Source of the DNA: Papilionanthe hookeriana x Papilionanthe teres | Taxonomy: Eukaryota > Streptophyta > Magnoliopsida > Asparagales > Orchidaceae | Assembly (NCBI GenBank): GCA_022702705.1 | Contig: CM040425.1 | Span: 1,426,001-1,490,000 of the forward strand | DNA length: 64,000 bases | Direction of reading: 5' to 3' | Shown here: piece by piece, positions 46,578 to 58,709 of the stretch | How the letters are laid out: each line of letters starts with the position of its first letter | Position numbering within the stretch: the stretch's first letter is position 1 | Position numbers and translations under genes: made by a program | The notes under the pieces: model-generated | Told to the model about the DNA's origin: nothing | Database searches by the model: none | The model's input: only the letters and a program-made list of their open reading frames with translations

Positions 46578-48055
46578 ATGTCGAACGGGCGGTTGGTCCC
46601 GAACTTTAGAAATGGCGTAAGCCTTGCACTCGATGAAAAGAGGGTGAAAGATGGAGCGATAATAGAGATTGACTCGGACTTTCGCACCGCGGAGCCCGCA
46701 ATACGAGGAAAGTGACTGGGTCCCAATTGACCGAGAGGAACTGCCCAGTCAGACAGTAATGAAAGTGGGTGGCCCAAGCCACCAATCCAGCAGCAGGAAA
46801 AGAAAAATAGACACTAAAAAGGATAAGAGAATCAAATCTGTAGTCGCTACAGCAGAGGGCAGGCTTGTCAGCACCGCGCCCACAGAAACTCAGGAAATAC
46901 GAAGAGCTACTCTCACAGCAACTCAACGAAGAAACAAAAATCGTCGTATCCGCAAGATGTTAACTAAATTAGCAGACGGACCAGCGCGATGAGGCAGTTG
47001 CTACTGCCAGTACATACACTTCAAGGACACCAATTCACCAGGAACCTGAAGAAAGGAGGCCAGCTCCCAGGATGACAGAAGAAACCAGAGAAATCTCAAG
47101 AAGATCAGAAGAGGGAAGGCTACCACGCCACCAGATAAAGTCACCAGTAATGCATAACCTTGTTGCAGGAGCAACCCCGGAGGACGTCCCGATGGAGACC
47201 ATCCCCGAGGAGCCGAGGTATGCAGGAGAACGCGAAGGGATTGAGCCATATATCCCACAGTACGTCACCAGGCCTCGCCATTTGCAAATTATTCCAGAAT
47301 ACGAGCTAGAAAGAATACAGAATGTCCAGAAGAAAACTTTTGAATACTTCGAGAGAATCAGAGGCAGGAGGATCAATATACTAGAAGGCCTCGAGTTACA
47401 TACAGACGTGTTCTCACAATACGAACAACAACAAATCGTGGACTGCATCCGGGATTTGAAAAAGATAGGCCGAGCAGGTCACTTAAGAGAAAACACTTAC
47501 TCAGAACCCCGGAGATGGATGCCAGGGAAGGGGTGAATTACAATACAATGTGGATGCTGCTATAACTTCGCAGAAGACAGGAAGGGAAACCCACCGGGGA
47601 TACTCCGTCATGGCCAGGTGGATCCAATGCCATTAGTCATTAAAAGGATGGTAAAAAGAATGATAACACGGGGGTATTGCCAGCGGATTGCATACCCAAC
47701 GAGTTGCATCATCAACATTTACAAGAAGGGTGATCGTATACCCCCGCACATAGATCACCACGACTTTGTCGGACCTTTCGCACGGTTTCTTTTCCGAACG
47801 AGTGTAATATCATGTTCGGATCCGACCTCCGGATAGCGAGGCCCGAGTGAGTTCCGAGGGCCGATAGAAGATACCATTACCGGTAGGTTCCGTCATGATA
47901 TCGAAGGGCAACGGAGCGGATGTCGCTAAGCATTGCATACCGGGAGTACCGAGCAAAGCGAATCTCGGTTACATTCGAAGGATGGACGACGGAAAGCACC
48001 TTACCACTTCCGACCGGACCCGGAGTTAGAGAGCCTCCGACCTTACGAGCTGTGA
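46578..48055 (+). CDS. AlkB-like Fe(II)/2-oxoglutarate dioxygenase ORF carried by E2
   Basis: About 490 codons after integrase. The start MSNGRLVPNF at 46578 follows a candidate splice acceptor. The N-terminal part holds YEESDWVPIDREE, a basic SSRKRKIDTKKDKRIK and QRRNKNRRIRKM (likely nuclear or RNA-binding). A Pro/Glu-rich linker follows, then from about 47290 the AlkB domain: INILEGLELHTDVFSQYEQQ, GHLRENTYSEPRRWMPGKG, ITIQCGCCYNFAEDRKGNPP, CIINIYKKGDRIPPHIDHHD. The HxD is at 47747-47755, and KGNGADVAKHCIPG has the distal His at 47931-47933. The basic KRISVTF end and a PDPELESL-like tail close at TGA 48053-48055. Frames shift at about 46695, 46990, 47690, 47790 and 47955; a TGA replaces an Arg codon at 47534. 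Several indels sit at CTG/CAG sites. Family resemblance: plant ALKBH9/10 RNA demethylases. Demethylase activity is inferred. Confidence 0.8.
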
Positions 48056-50532
48056 GTTGCATGGAAAATATCACACCTCCAACGTACATCCATACGGCAT
48101 CCTTGCCAAGGATGGCTTGGAAGGTGATGTTATTAACCATGTGCCTCACTATTCAGACATGGATTTTTGATAGATACCCTTTTGGATGGATCGACAAAGA
48201 TCATACATAGTCCGTTTTGAGTCTATATGGATTGTATGAGATGTATTCCGGATCGAGTTGTATGATGTATCTTCGACATGATTGGAATGAAAGTGACCAT
48301 GTCACAATTTTGGCCTTCACCTCTTTTTGTGCAAAACGACTGGGAAACGCCATTAAAGTTAAATGAACTTCGAACAAAGAACAGAAAAGAAACAAAAAGA
48401 ATAAAAGAAAACTTTCCTTAAAGATCTAAAAAATGATAAACTCCAAATTCACGATAAAATCTGAATCGTTAAAAGACAAACAAAGTGACATCAAATCAAA
48501 TTTTAAATCAAATTCAAATTCAACCATTCAAATTTCACATCAAACCTCAATCAAATTCAAACTTAACCTTCCAAATCTGAAAATCCAATTCGTTCTACTC
48601 TCTCCCTTGTCTGGGATGGAAGCGGTTGATTCCATTGACACGGATTGAATCTGATGGCGAGGAATCATATCCAATCCAAACCAGCAACATTCAATCCACT
48701 CTTTTGAATGGGATATGTAGCATCTACATATTCCCTCCTAATCTATTTCCTTCCATGAAAGTCTTTTACAACCTTCATGAAATTCCCGAAACACCAAGAT
48801 TCCACACTCTTCAAATCAACACTACAAATCTTTGCAAAATCAATTACCAATCAAAATCAAATTCTTGAAGTTGAGGATTTTACATCCGATACTGCACTGC
48901 TTTAGGATTCTTTCCCTATTGCACTGAAATACATCAAAATCAAATTCTTGAAGTTGAGGATTTTACATCCGAAACCGCATCGCTTTAGGATTCTTTCCCT
49001 ATTGCACCTGAAATACATCAAAATCAAATTCTTGAAGTTGAGGATTTTACATCCGATACTTGCACTTCGCTTTAGGATTCTTTCCCTATTGCACCGAAAT
49101 ACATCAAAATCAAATTCTTGAAGTCGAGGATTTTACATCCGAAGCTCGCAATGCTTTAGGATTCTTTCCCTATCGCACTCGAAATACATCAAAATCAAAT
49201 TCTTGAAGTTGAGGATTTTACATCCGATACTTGCACCTGCATTAGGATTCTTTCCCTATCGCACCGAAATACATCAAAATCAAATTCTTGAAGTTGAGGA
49301 TTTTACATCCGAAACCGCACTCTTTAGGATTCTTTCCCTATTAGCACCGAAATACATCAAAATCAAATTCTTGAAGTCGAGGATTTTACATCCGATACTC
49401 GCACTTGCTTTAGGATTCTTTCCCTATTGCACTGAAATACATCAAAATCAAATTCTTGAAGTTGAGGATTTTACATCCGATACTGCATCGCTTTAGGATT
49501 CTTTCCTATTGCACTTTGAAATACATCAAAAATCAAATTCTTGAAGTTGAGGATTTTACATCCGATACTTGCACTCGCTTTAGGATTCTTTCCTATTGCA
49601 CTTGAAATACATCAAAATCAAATTCTTGAAGTTGAGGATTTTACATCCGATACTTGCGCTTGCTTTAGGATTCTTTCCCTATTGCACCTGAAATACATCA
49701 AAATCAAATTCTTGAAGTTGAGGATTTTACATCCGATATCTGCATTGCTTTAGGATTCTTTCCTGTGCACTTTGAAATACATCAAAAATCAAATTCTTGA
49801 AGTTGAGGATTTTACATCCGATACTGCACTTCGCTTTAGGATTCTTTCCCTATTGCACTGAAATACATCAAAATCAAATTCTTGAAGTTGAGGATTTTAC
49901 ATCCGATACTGCACTTGCTTTAGGATTCTTTCCCTATTGCACTTCGAAATACATCAAAATCAAATTCTTGAAGTTGAGGATTTTACATCCGAGGACTGCA
50001 CTTTGCTTTAGGATTCTTTCCCTATTGCACTGAAATACATCAAAATCGAACTTTTTGGGGTTGAGGATTTTACATCCAATACCGCATTGCTTTAGATTCT
50101 CTTCCAATTGCAATGAAGCACACCAAATCGAGCTCTTGAGGTTAAAGATTTTACATCCAATACCACATTGCTCTGAGATCTCTCCTCATTGTAATGATTC
50201 AATCCAATTAATTAATTTTTTCTTTGAGGTTGAGGATGTTATATCTAAAACCACAAAATTTCAATTTTCATTTCAAATCAAATCCCTTCGAATTTAATCT
50301 TAACAGAACTTCAATCTAAATGAAAACTTAAAATCTAAACTTACACATCATGATTTGAACATGAAATGAAACAAAATTTAAATCGAAATTCCCCCAGATC
50401 ATGTGATTTGGGACTCACCTCCTTTTCCCTTCCCCAGGCGAGAGTTCGGGAATCTCCGAGTCTTAGAGATATACTTGACACTCCCCGGCGGAAACTCTTC
50501 ACTTCGTCCTGAGTTTGTCACTTGGACATCCG
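48056..50532 (+). other. 3' untranslated region of E2
   Basis: Contains an A/T-rich low-complexity part (48360-48560), traces of the E1-type repeat unit (about 48750-48790) and the 85-bp tandem array. A stretch up to the tentative LTR start at 50533 follows. A purine-rich GGCGAGAGTTCGGGA at about 50438 might be the polypurine tract, which would place the LTR start a little further left. Confidence 0.55.
48850..50250 (+). repeat. 3' UTR tandem array of E2, 85-bp unit, about 17 copies
   Basis: GAAGTTGAGGATTTTACATC recurs at 48867, 48950, 49034, 49120, 49205, 49290, 49373, 49458, 49543, 49628, 49714, 49799, 49884 and 49970, then diverged at about 50057, 50138 and 50226; spacing is 81-88. Most of each unit is invariant. 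Differences concentrate at three CTG-like spots (ATACTGCA, CACTGC, GCACTGAAAT). The last three units are older and more diverged. Open frames through the array are repeat shadows. Confidence 0.95.
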
Positions 50533-53500
50533 TGTTGGTTTTGTTGATCTTTTCGGTCAACGCCAATATGCGCGGTGTGCTTGGTTAGCACACCACACCT
50601 ATTGGGGGTCCATTTGTTGACCTCATTTTTGATGAGGTCTTCTCTTCTTCTCTTTAGTACTTAGGATCTAGCCTTAGGCTTTTCCTTTGACTATCCTAGA
50701 GGATTAGAATTGGGACCCACCACTTAGAAATTCAAACCACTTCTTAACTCCCTGCAAAATCCACAAACTTGATTGTAGACCCCTAATCACCTAGAGGGTT
50801 GAGATCAAATGTGGAAGTTTAAAGGATGAGTTCCTATAGGACTCTTTGGCCTTAGGACCGCCCACAGGTGGCTCGATGCGGTGAAGGGCTGATTTACACA
50901 CACACTACACCTATACACTACACTTTCACACACTTCATCCTAAAAACACACCCATATCCAACTTGACCTCCCGACTCATGAAGGTGATTCACATGGATGG
51001 TCCTTAACCCCTAAGCCCTTGTTAAGAGGTTAGGAACAACATAGTGGATGCCTCAAATGAGTCCCTTCATGGCTCATGTGGGCTTGATGTGGCTTCATGG
51101 CTCAACCAAAATGATTTCATTCCACTTACATTCACCCGATCTTCGATTTTCCAAATTTTCAATTTTTGGCCCCGGGACCCTACACCCGCCTAACCTACCC
51201 AAAACCCTTGAAATTACCCAAATCTTCCAAAATTTCCAAATCACTCAAAATTCCCCAAAACCATTCCTAAACATTTCCTCACCAACCAAATTGATCATCC
51301 ATACCCAAAAATACCAAAAAATTCCTAAAATACCTCCCAATACCCTCCAAATACCCAAAATACCCCTCTTAGCCAAAAAATCCAAAAATTCAGAAAATTC
51401 CCAGAAAATTCCAGAAAATCCCAAATATTCCCAATTTCATTTTGTTCAACTACATCATGGGCCAGTTTTGTCAATTTACCCCACTTTTATCAAAACCCCC
51501 AATTTGACCCATTTTAACCCAAAGTGAACCCAATGTCAAACCAAACCTACCCAATTGACCCAAATTCTGGTCCAATTCAATTCTAAACTTCAATTCAACA
51601 TCCCCAACACCAATCTAGACCAAATCCAAGCCCAATTTGATTGGCATTGGGATCCAATTTCACTTTTGGCCTTAAAGCCCAATTTGGACCCATGACCCAA
51701 ACTTAGCCCAAACTCACACAATTCAACTCCAATTAACCCCAAATCTTTTCTAAACCTTCCTTAACATCCCCATAAACAAAACACTAACATGATTTGCCCA
51801 AGATTTTGACCCAAACCCTATTCAAATTCAACCCAAAACCAAAATTCCTTAAATGGACCTAAATCCAACCCTAACCCAAATGAGCCCAAATCCCAAAATC
51901 AAAACCCAACCAAAGCCAAAACCTCTTTGAAACATTCCCATAAACATTTCCCAACATTTATTTTACATCAATTTCAACTCTAGCCCAACATTGGCCCAAG
52001 TTAGCCCAATTTGACCTACATTGGCCCATTTACCAAATAAACCCAAATTCAACCCAATTCAAACCCAAACCACCTTAAATCTATTTCAAATTACTCATGA
52101 AACATCCCTAAACCAAAACCAACAATTATTTGGCCCAACCTTTTACAAAAATTCCCATCCATGAACTCATTCTTAAACCTAAAGGCCCACTTCCTTAAAC
52201 CACTTTAAAAAGTCCACCCAAGACCATTTCAAAAGCCCAAAATCAATCCAAAGCCCACATGACAAATTGTTCTCATCATACCCTTAATTGAAATCATCCC
52301 TAAGTCCTAAATCAATAATCAAGCCATTCCAAATCAAGCCACATGTCAAATTACCCCCTAAATGCCAAATATTTCTAAAACCCTTTTTCATGAAACAAGT
52401 CAACCTTTTTTCAAGCCAAATGCGAAGCCACATGCAAGCCATAGACAAGCCACATGAAGCCATGGGGGGTTTGACTTGTCACCAAGCCATTAATGGCAAG
52501 TGGAGGGAGTCCTTTCCTAAGCCTTCCTTAAGCCATTTTAACCTCTTTAATGCAACACCATAACCCAAAATTAACTTAAAGCTATTTTGATGGAGACCAC
52601 ACCATTTTCTCCTAGCTGACCCAAATGGCTCTTTCTGCCCAAAACCAAGCCTTGGGTGGTGCACATAGCCCAAAAGGATGGGTTGACCCAAATTAAGCCA
52701 AAATGGCCTCTTCCCCATACCATTTTAATCCAAGCACTTTACACATGTCCAAGCCCGATTGACTTCACCATTGCCAAGCCCCGACCTCCACTGGTCGAGA
52801 TGGTGACCCTTGCTGCCGGCCGGCCACTCAGGCCGCCGGAAAACACCATGGCCGAGACATGGGCGGGAGCCAAACATTGAAATTCCACCTTGCTCGAGCT
52901 GCCCCATGCCCGATGGCCACCATGGTTGTTCTTCCCTTGACCTAAGCGGCTGATCCCAACCATTAAACCCCCTCGGAGAGCCTCCGACCATGTCTGATTT
53001 AAACCCCTCACCCTCTCGGCCAAAGGAGGTGCTGAACCAAACCTTAAGGAAACTCGCCAAAATTATTCCGGACCACTCGTCCACACATAGAGCACTTGAT
53101 CCCCACTGAATTCCGACCCCGATTCCCTCAAGTGAGCTCGATTTTGAGCTCGCACTTTAGCCCAAAAACCGGGACACTTCTTCACGATGAGCCAATCCCC
53201 AAATTGATTGGTCCTACACCTTCACTGGACCAAGAGAAGAAGTTTCCCACTGAAAGCCCCATCTCCAGGGCACCCAGTTGCTCCAGCCTCCAAGCTTTGT
53301 GATCGGCTGTGGTCACTTTCATAGCTAGACAATTCACCAGGCCAAGGGACTTCATCTTGAGCTTACTTGGACCCAATTGAAGGTGACACAACTCTCAGAT
53401 CGAAGCTTCACTTCTCTCGAGCAAAGGTATGGACTCCCTCTTCTTCCCGAGCTTCCGAGAGATTCTCATTTTACTTTGAGTCAATTTAAATGCATGTTCA

Positions 53501-56500
53501 CCGTATGGATGTGTTCGTCTCTTCAAGACGAATCCATAGAGCATAAGAACACGAAAATCCGTTGAGAATCAAGAGAGTTCTTAGGGTTAGAGTGTGGACG
53601 GTCACGGGATCGCACCAGTCATAGATGATGACCAGGAACCGTCGGATCGCGCGTGTATCGGATAAACGGCTTGGATTGCGTCGGACCGGCAGATGATACG
53701 TGAACCGCGGGGCCCCGGACAGCCAAGTCAGATGGCGGCGCCGAACCAGGGAGCGACGCGTGTCGATTCGGAGCCGCCGAGGTTGAGTCAGCGCCGCGTG
53801 GATAAGTAGAAAAATAGGGTATTTTCTCGATTTATTTAAATCCCGGAACTTAAAAATCCATATCTTTGTGTAGAAAAATCACAAAAATAAAATAAAAATA
53901 CCCTCTTGCTCGGTGAACAAAGGAGAATAATGTGGAAAAGAAATTAATTAATTTTGTCCAGTACTTTATTTTTAATTAATTATTTACTCCCTGCATTATT
54001 TTAATTCTCCATGCATGCATACAATTCACCATGGCATGAGGCCATAGGGCTTTTGAAGCCTCTGAACTTGGGAACATTCCCTGAATTTTCCAAGGTCAGA
54101 GGCCATCTCTGTGAAAAGTTATTGATTTTTCAAATGCATGTTGCTGTTTTGAGTATTTTAATTTCAAAAATTAGCATGTTGTGAAATAAATTCTAGAAAA
54201 ATTTGGTGATGTTCCTTATGACCAGAGAACCCTAGGAAAAATAGGACCTGAGTTAATTCACTCAGATTAACCCTAATTGGCCTAAATACCCAAAATTGAA
54301 CTTTAATTAATTAGAGTTAACCATAGATCAAATTGACTTGAAATCAATTCTCCACTGACCTTTAGGATCGAGAGGAATCCACCATAAAAATTTCAAGTCG
54401 ATTGGACTTGGTTAGCCCCATCAAATGGGTTGATTAAGCCACTTAGCCAAAATTAAACTTTAAAATTTCATAACTTTCAAAATACCTTTCAAAAATTCAC
54501 CAAATTGGTTTTGAAACATCTCCGATATCAGGGGAATTCAAGAAAATTAAAGTTGCAATTTTCTAAAAAAGTTGACTTTTTATCATTATTTTAATATTTT
54601 AATCATTAAAAAATAATAAAAATTACAAAAATAATAAAATTCACCAAAATGTCACATTTTGAATTCTAACCACTTAGGAACAAACCCCATATTTTTCTTA
54701 TGTCTCTAGGTTGAGATATTAAATTTTAAAGCCTTGGGGTAATTTTTTAAAATTAAAAAATACATTTTCTAGTATTTCCACTAAAATAATTCCAATAAAT
54801 TAAGGAAAAATCAGAAAATTGTAAAATTTGGTTCTCTGGAATCCTTGATATCAGAGAGAATTTTAAAAATTATAAAATTCATTTTTCAACTTATATTCTA
54901 TTTTTATATTAATTAATACTCCAGAAATTAAAATAATTTTAATAAATAAAATATAATTCAAAAAATCACAAAAATTGGTCCAAGTGGTCCTCTAGTCATT
55001 AGGAATGTCCCATAATTTTCTTAAGAATAGAAACTTTCCCTTGGTCATATTATTAAATTTTCTTTGGAAATCCTTATTTTCCACCAAAAATAATTACATA
55101 AATAAATTAAATACAAAAAAATCACATTTTCTCCTCTAATGTCTTTATTGACATATGAGTGAGGTCACATAAAAATTTCAAATTCATTTGAGCTCAATTT
55201 AGTGAGTTATGAAATTATTAAGCTTGAAGGGCAAAATGGTAATTAAAATTTTAACCCTTAATTAAAAAAACTTTAGGCTTAATAAAATTAAAGAGTAGAA
55301 TATTTGATCTTAACCTGATTTGGATGATTGAAATTTAAGCAATTAAAGGGTAGGAACCTATTAAATAATTTAAAAATAATTAAAATAAACTTTAATTAAA
55401 ATAATTAATTAAATTTGGAAGAATAATAAAATTGGAATTATTAAAATAGGGATGTTATTAGGAAGAGGTTTGTTCTTTAATTTAAGAATCCCTAAATTAA
55501 TTGTCTCGATAATATTTAATCCCTAATTAAAATGATAATCCAGATCTTAAAATTTAAAGTGCTAAAAGATTTAATCATTAAATTAAATTAAAGTTAAAAT
55601 TATTTAAAGTAAATCCCTTTAAAATAAAATATTAAATTAAATTAAATTAAATTAAATTAAATTAAAGCAAATTAAATTAAATTAAAATTAAATTAAATGA
55701 AAATTAAATTAAATCATATTAAATTAAATTAAATTAAATTAAATTGAATTAAATAAAATTAAACTAAATTGAATTAAATTAAATTAAATTAAATTAAATT
55801 GAATTAAATAAAATTAAACTAAATGAATTAAATTAAATTAAATTAAATTAAATAAAATAAAATTAAACTAAATTAAATTAAATCAAATTAAATGAAACTA
55901 AATTAAATAAAATTAAATTAAATTAAATTAAAACTAAATCAAATTAAATTAAATCAAATTGAAATTAGATTAAGTTAAAGCATATCATATTAAATTAACT
56001 TAAAATTAAATGAAATTAAACTAAATCACATTAATTTAAGTTAAATTAAATTAAATTAAATATAACATCACCTAAGACATAGAAGAATTCAAAATAAATC
56101 TAAAATAACTTGAACACTATTCCGAACTTAAATCATTAATTTGAACTTAAATTTGAATCACAAATCATTAAATATCGTTTTGCCCTTAGGAACTTTTACT
56201 TATTATAACTCCTAAATGGAGTATCGAATGAAATGTCACTTCACTCATAAGGATATTCGAACATCCTAATTCACTGAGACGAGAAATAAAACTTAACTTA
56301 AACACCACTAGATGATTAATTCACCGCACGATAGAATTCATTCGGACTTAGGACAATTCCCGAAATATTGAAAAGATGTTTAAGATTCGTCTTAAACACT
56401 TCCTCAATATGATGGAATGCCCTTAAGAACAAATTGAGCTTAGTTGTTCTTTGGTGAAGAAAATCATCCTTAAAACCAAAATTAAAGACCTAGACGTCAT

Positions 56501-58203
56501 AGGAATGACTAGGCTATAGGATTAGGATTTTGGTAGAAAATTTTAACCCTTCCCTTAGCTTCACCTAGGAAATTGCTACAAATGCTTAAATGCTCTAAAT
56601 TGTATTTTAAGTGCGGCTTGGGATGACGGGAAGACCCTCCAGGGTACGCTTTTATTTTATTGCGATTTATCTTCTTACGCAATTCATTTATTCGTGTTGC
56701 ACTTTACCTTTCTTGCATGATAAACAACGGTTGCATGAAAACCTACACCTTTAGGATAGAAACCAAAGCTGAAACCCATAACTAAATTAAAAGTCATTAC
56801 AAGATAAAATTCACCGCCACAACATTTCAAAACATAAAACAACTCAAAATTTAATCACAAACGGAACAACAAAACTACAACTACAACTAAATTAAAACGT
56901 CTCGTCGAATGATCGGGAATACCTCGGATGATGTAACCCACGTGTTGCTAACGGGATTTCCCACGGTCTAAATGAAAGTGCGGAACTCATTTAGTTGAGT
57001 TTAGCGAAATTCATCCGGACTAAGTGAATTTGATGAAAATAACGGTGTACGGGATGACGGAACAGTGGGATCTTAATCGGTTCGTTTAATCGACTTTAAG
57101 ACCTGTTTTAATTAAAATATTAAAGACACATGGAAATTAAGACTTTCTCTAAAACCAAACACTTCTCTCATCTCTCGATTTATGACTTCTACAACTAAAC
57201 CTCGCGACAACAAGGAGCTCGGAGCATGGTGGGCGGCACGGCCATCATCATCGGCAAAACACGAGTCTACTTCGACGAAACTTTCCTTAGAATTAAATAA
57301 CCAAGCCGTTGGACTTTGAGGTAGCTTGCCTAGTGCAGACATAAATCCTCGACTCTTCGTTAGGCATTTGCATGATCATATCATGTAAATTAAGCCCTAA
57401 CCGGTCTTAGGACTCCGAGGTAGTCTTCGATACGACATAAACCCTCACATCTTCGAGGCTATTGGTATGATTTTATCATACTAATATAAGTCCTAATTAA
57501 TTAAAATTGGCAAGATCAAAACATTAAATAAACATTAGGACTTTCTTAAATTCGAAGCGAAAAAATAGGATAGTCTGGGAAATTACCGAAGTTCGCTTCG
57601 AATCCGTGATCTCTCCTACTTTTCTTCCTTTGAATTCCCAAAATAAAATGTTCTAAATTTGATCCATTCCCTATTGAAATTTCCAAAATTCGATCCCTTG
57701 AAGACTTAAACTTTGAAATTCTTGAGAGCGAAACTACGATTATTATCGAGAGTTTTCTTAAGTGATTCCCGTCACTTAAGATGTAATTAACTATAGGGGC
57801 TTGCCCTTATAGGGAACTTTAAGAACCCGAGTAATATAAACCACTGCTTAATTCATTTATATTAAGCGGGGGAACTTGTCGGCTTATAAAATTGGTTCAC
57901 GGACCAAACGGATGTCACAAATCTCCTAGTTTATTTAATCGAGCCCCATTATCGAGCGGTGTGTCTATTCTTCGGGATAGATACACGGTTTGTGGTGCGG
58001 TGCTCGTTTATGTAAACTATTCGGGATGTGAGATCGGTTTGATTTCATATCTTAAAATCTTGAAATTTAAAAAGTATTTTTAAAATCAAATACTACTTTT
58101 CAAATTATTTATTTAAATTAAATTAAAAATTCACCGAGCAATTTACGTAGGCGACCTCTTTTCACAAACACCACAAACACACAACCCAAAAATAAGCCGT
58201 ACA
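50533..58203 (+). repeat. Full-length Tat/Ogre-type LTR shared by E2 and E3
   Basis: About 7.7 kb from a tentative TGTTGG start to ...CCGTACA, between the 3' UTR of E2 and the primer binding site of E3. U3 (to about 52990) is a CCCAAATTGACCC-rich stretch, then GATTTAAA, a leader with ACTTCTTCAC, a GC-rich patch (53590-53800), an A/T-rich U5 and an (AAATT)n tract. The right 5.3 kb match 32181-37456 closely. The start is uncertain by about 100 bp because no clear polypurine tract precedes it. Confidence 0.75.
55631..56062. repeat. (AAATT)n-type microsatellite in the shared LTR
   Basis: About 430 bases of AAATT repeats with the same interruptions as 34940-35322 plus an additional internal segment of about 50 bases near 55795-55850, consistent with slippage after the copies separated. 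Confidence 0.9.
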
Positions 58204-58206
58204 ATT

Positions 58207-58226
58207 TACGGCGACTCACGTGAGGA
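58207..58226 (+). promoter_or_regulatory. Primer binding site of E3 (altered)
   Basis: ACGGCGACTCACGTGAGGA stands where E2 has CTGGCGACTCCGCTGGGGA. The changes are at CTG and CCGCTG positions, the kind of change seen throughout this copy, so they may be sequence errors and not true loss of the site. Confidence 0.6.
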
Positions 58227-58709
58227 AAAGTTCCTCTCTCCATTTTGATCGAATAGTTACTGCTTTCAAAAATCGGTAGTGTATCCATGTCCCTAATGGA
58301 TCGAACTACCCTTCTTTCCGTTGGAATACTATGTTCATTTCTACCTTGAACGAGTATGGCCAACATTCCCTCGGATTTAGGAGCCATTTGTTTAGACATC
58401 CACTAAACGAGAGGGGTTCGAGATCCTTTTGCCTCATTTCGAGGTGGGGTGGACCCCGATAGGTGTTAGTTTAGGAGTGATCCTTCGAGTCGAGGAGTCT
58501 TGCATAAGACTTTCTTTTCCTTTCTAACTCTGAATCAGATTCATTACCTTCGAACATTCCGTTCTAAATAAATAAACCCTCTAATGAATGACTCTTTTAA
58601 CAAATATACATGAACGAGAATGTGTTCGGACTCTTTTTGTTTCCTTTCTTTTCGTCCTGATGAGAAGAAGCATAACTTGGGACTGACAATCAGAATCTAC
58701 CTTGCAGAA

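Larger units (their letters stand above)
37457..50532 (+). mobile_element. Element E2 internal region, Tat/Ogre-like Ty3/gypsy
   Basis: Complete internal region of about 13 kb: leader, ORF1-like gene, gag, protease, RT, RNase H, second RNase H, integrase, AlkB-like ORF and repeat-rich 3' UTR. Flanked by LTRs at 32181-37456 and 50533-58203. All catalytic motifs are readable, but the frames are broken by several stops and many one-base indels, part of which may be sequence errors. Confidence 0.8.

Noticed and set aside
49203..50033. Open frames of 70-97 codons in the tandem array
   Set aside because: They repeat the same translated unit in whichever frame lacks a stop; they are shadows of the 85-bp repeat.
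48850..50250. CRISPR-like regular repeat spacing
   Set aside because: The 85-bp units are contiguous with no unique spacers, and lie in the 3' UTR of a plant retrotransposon.
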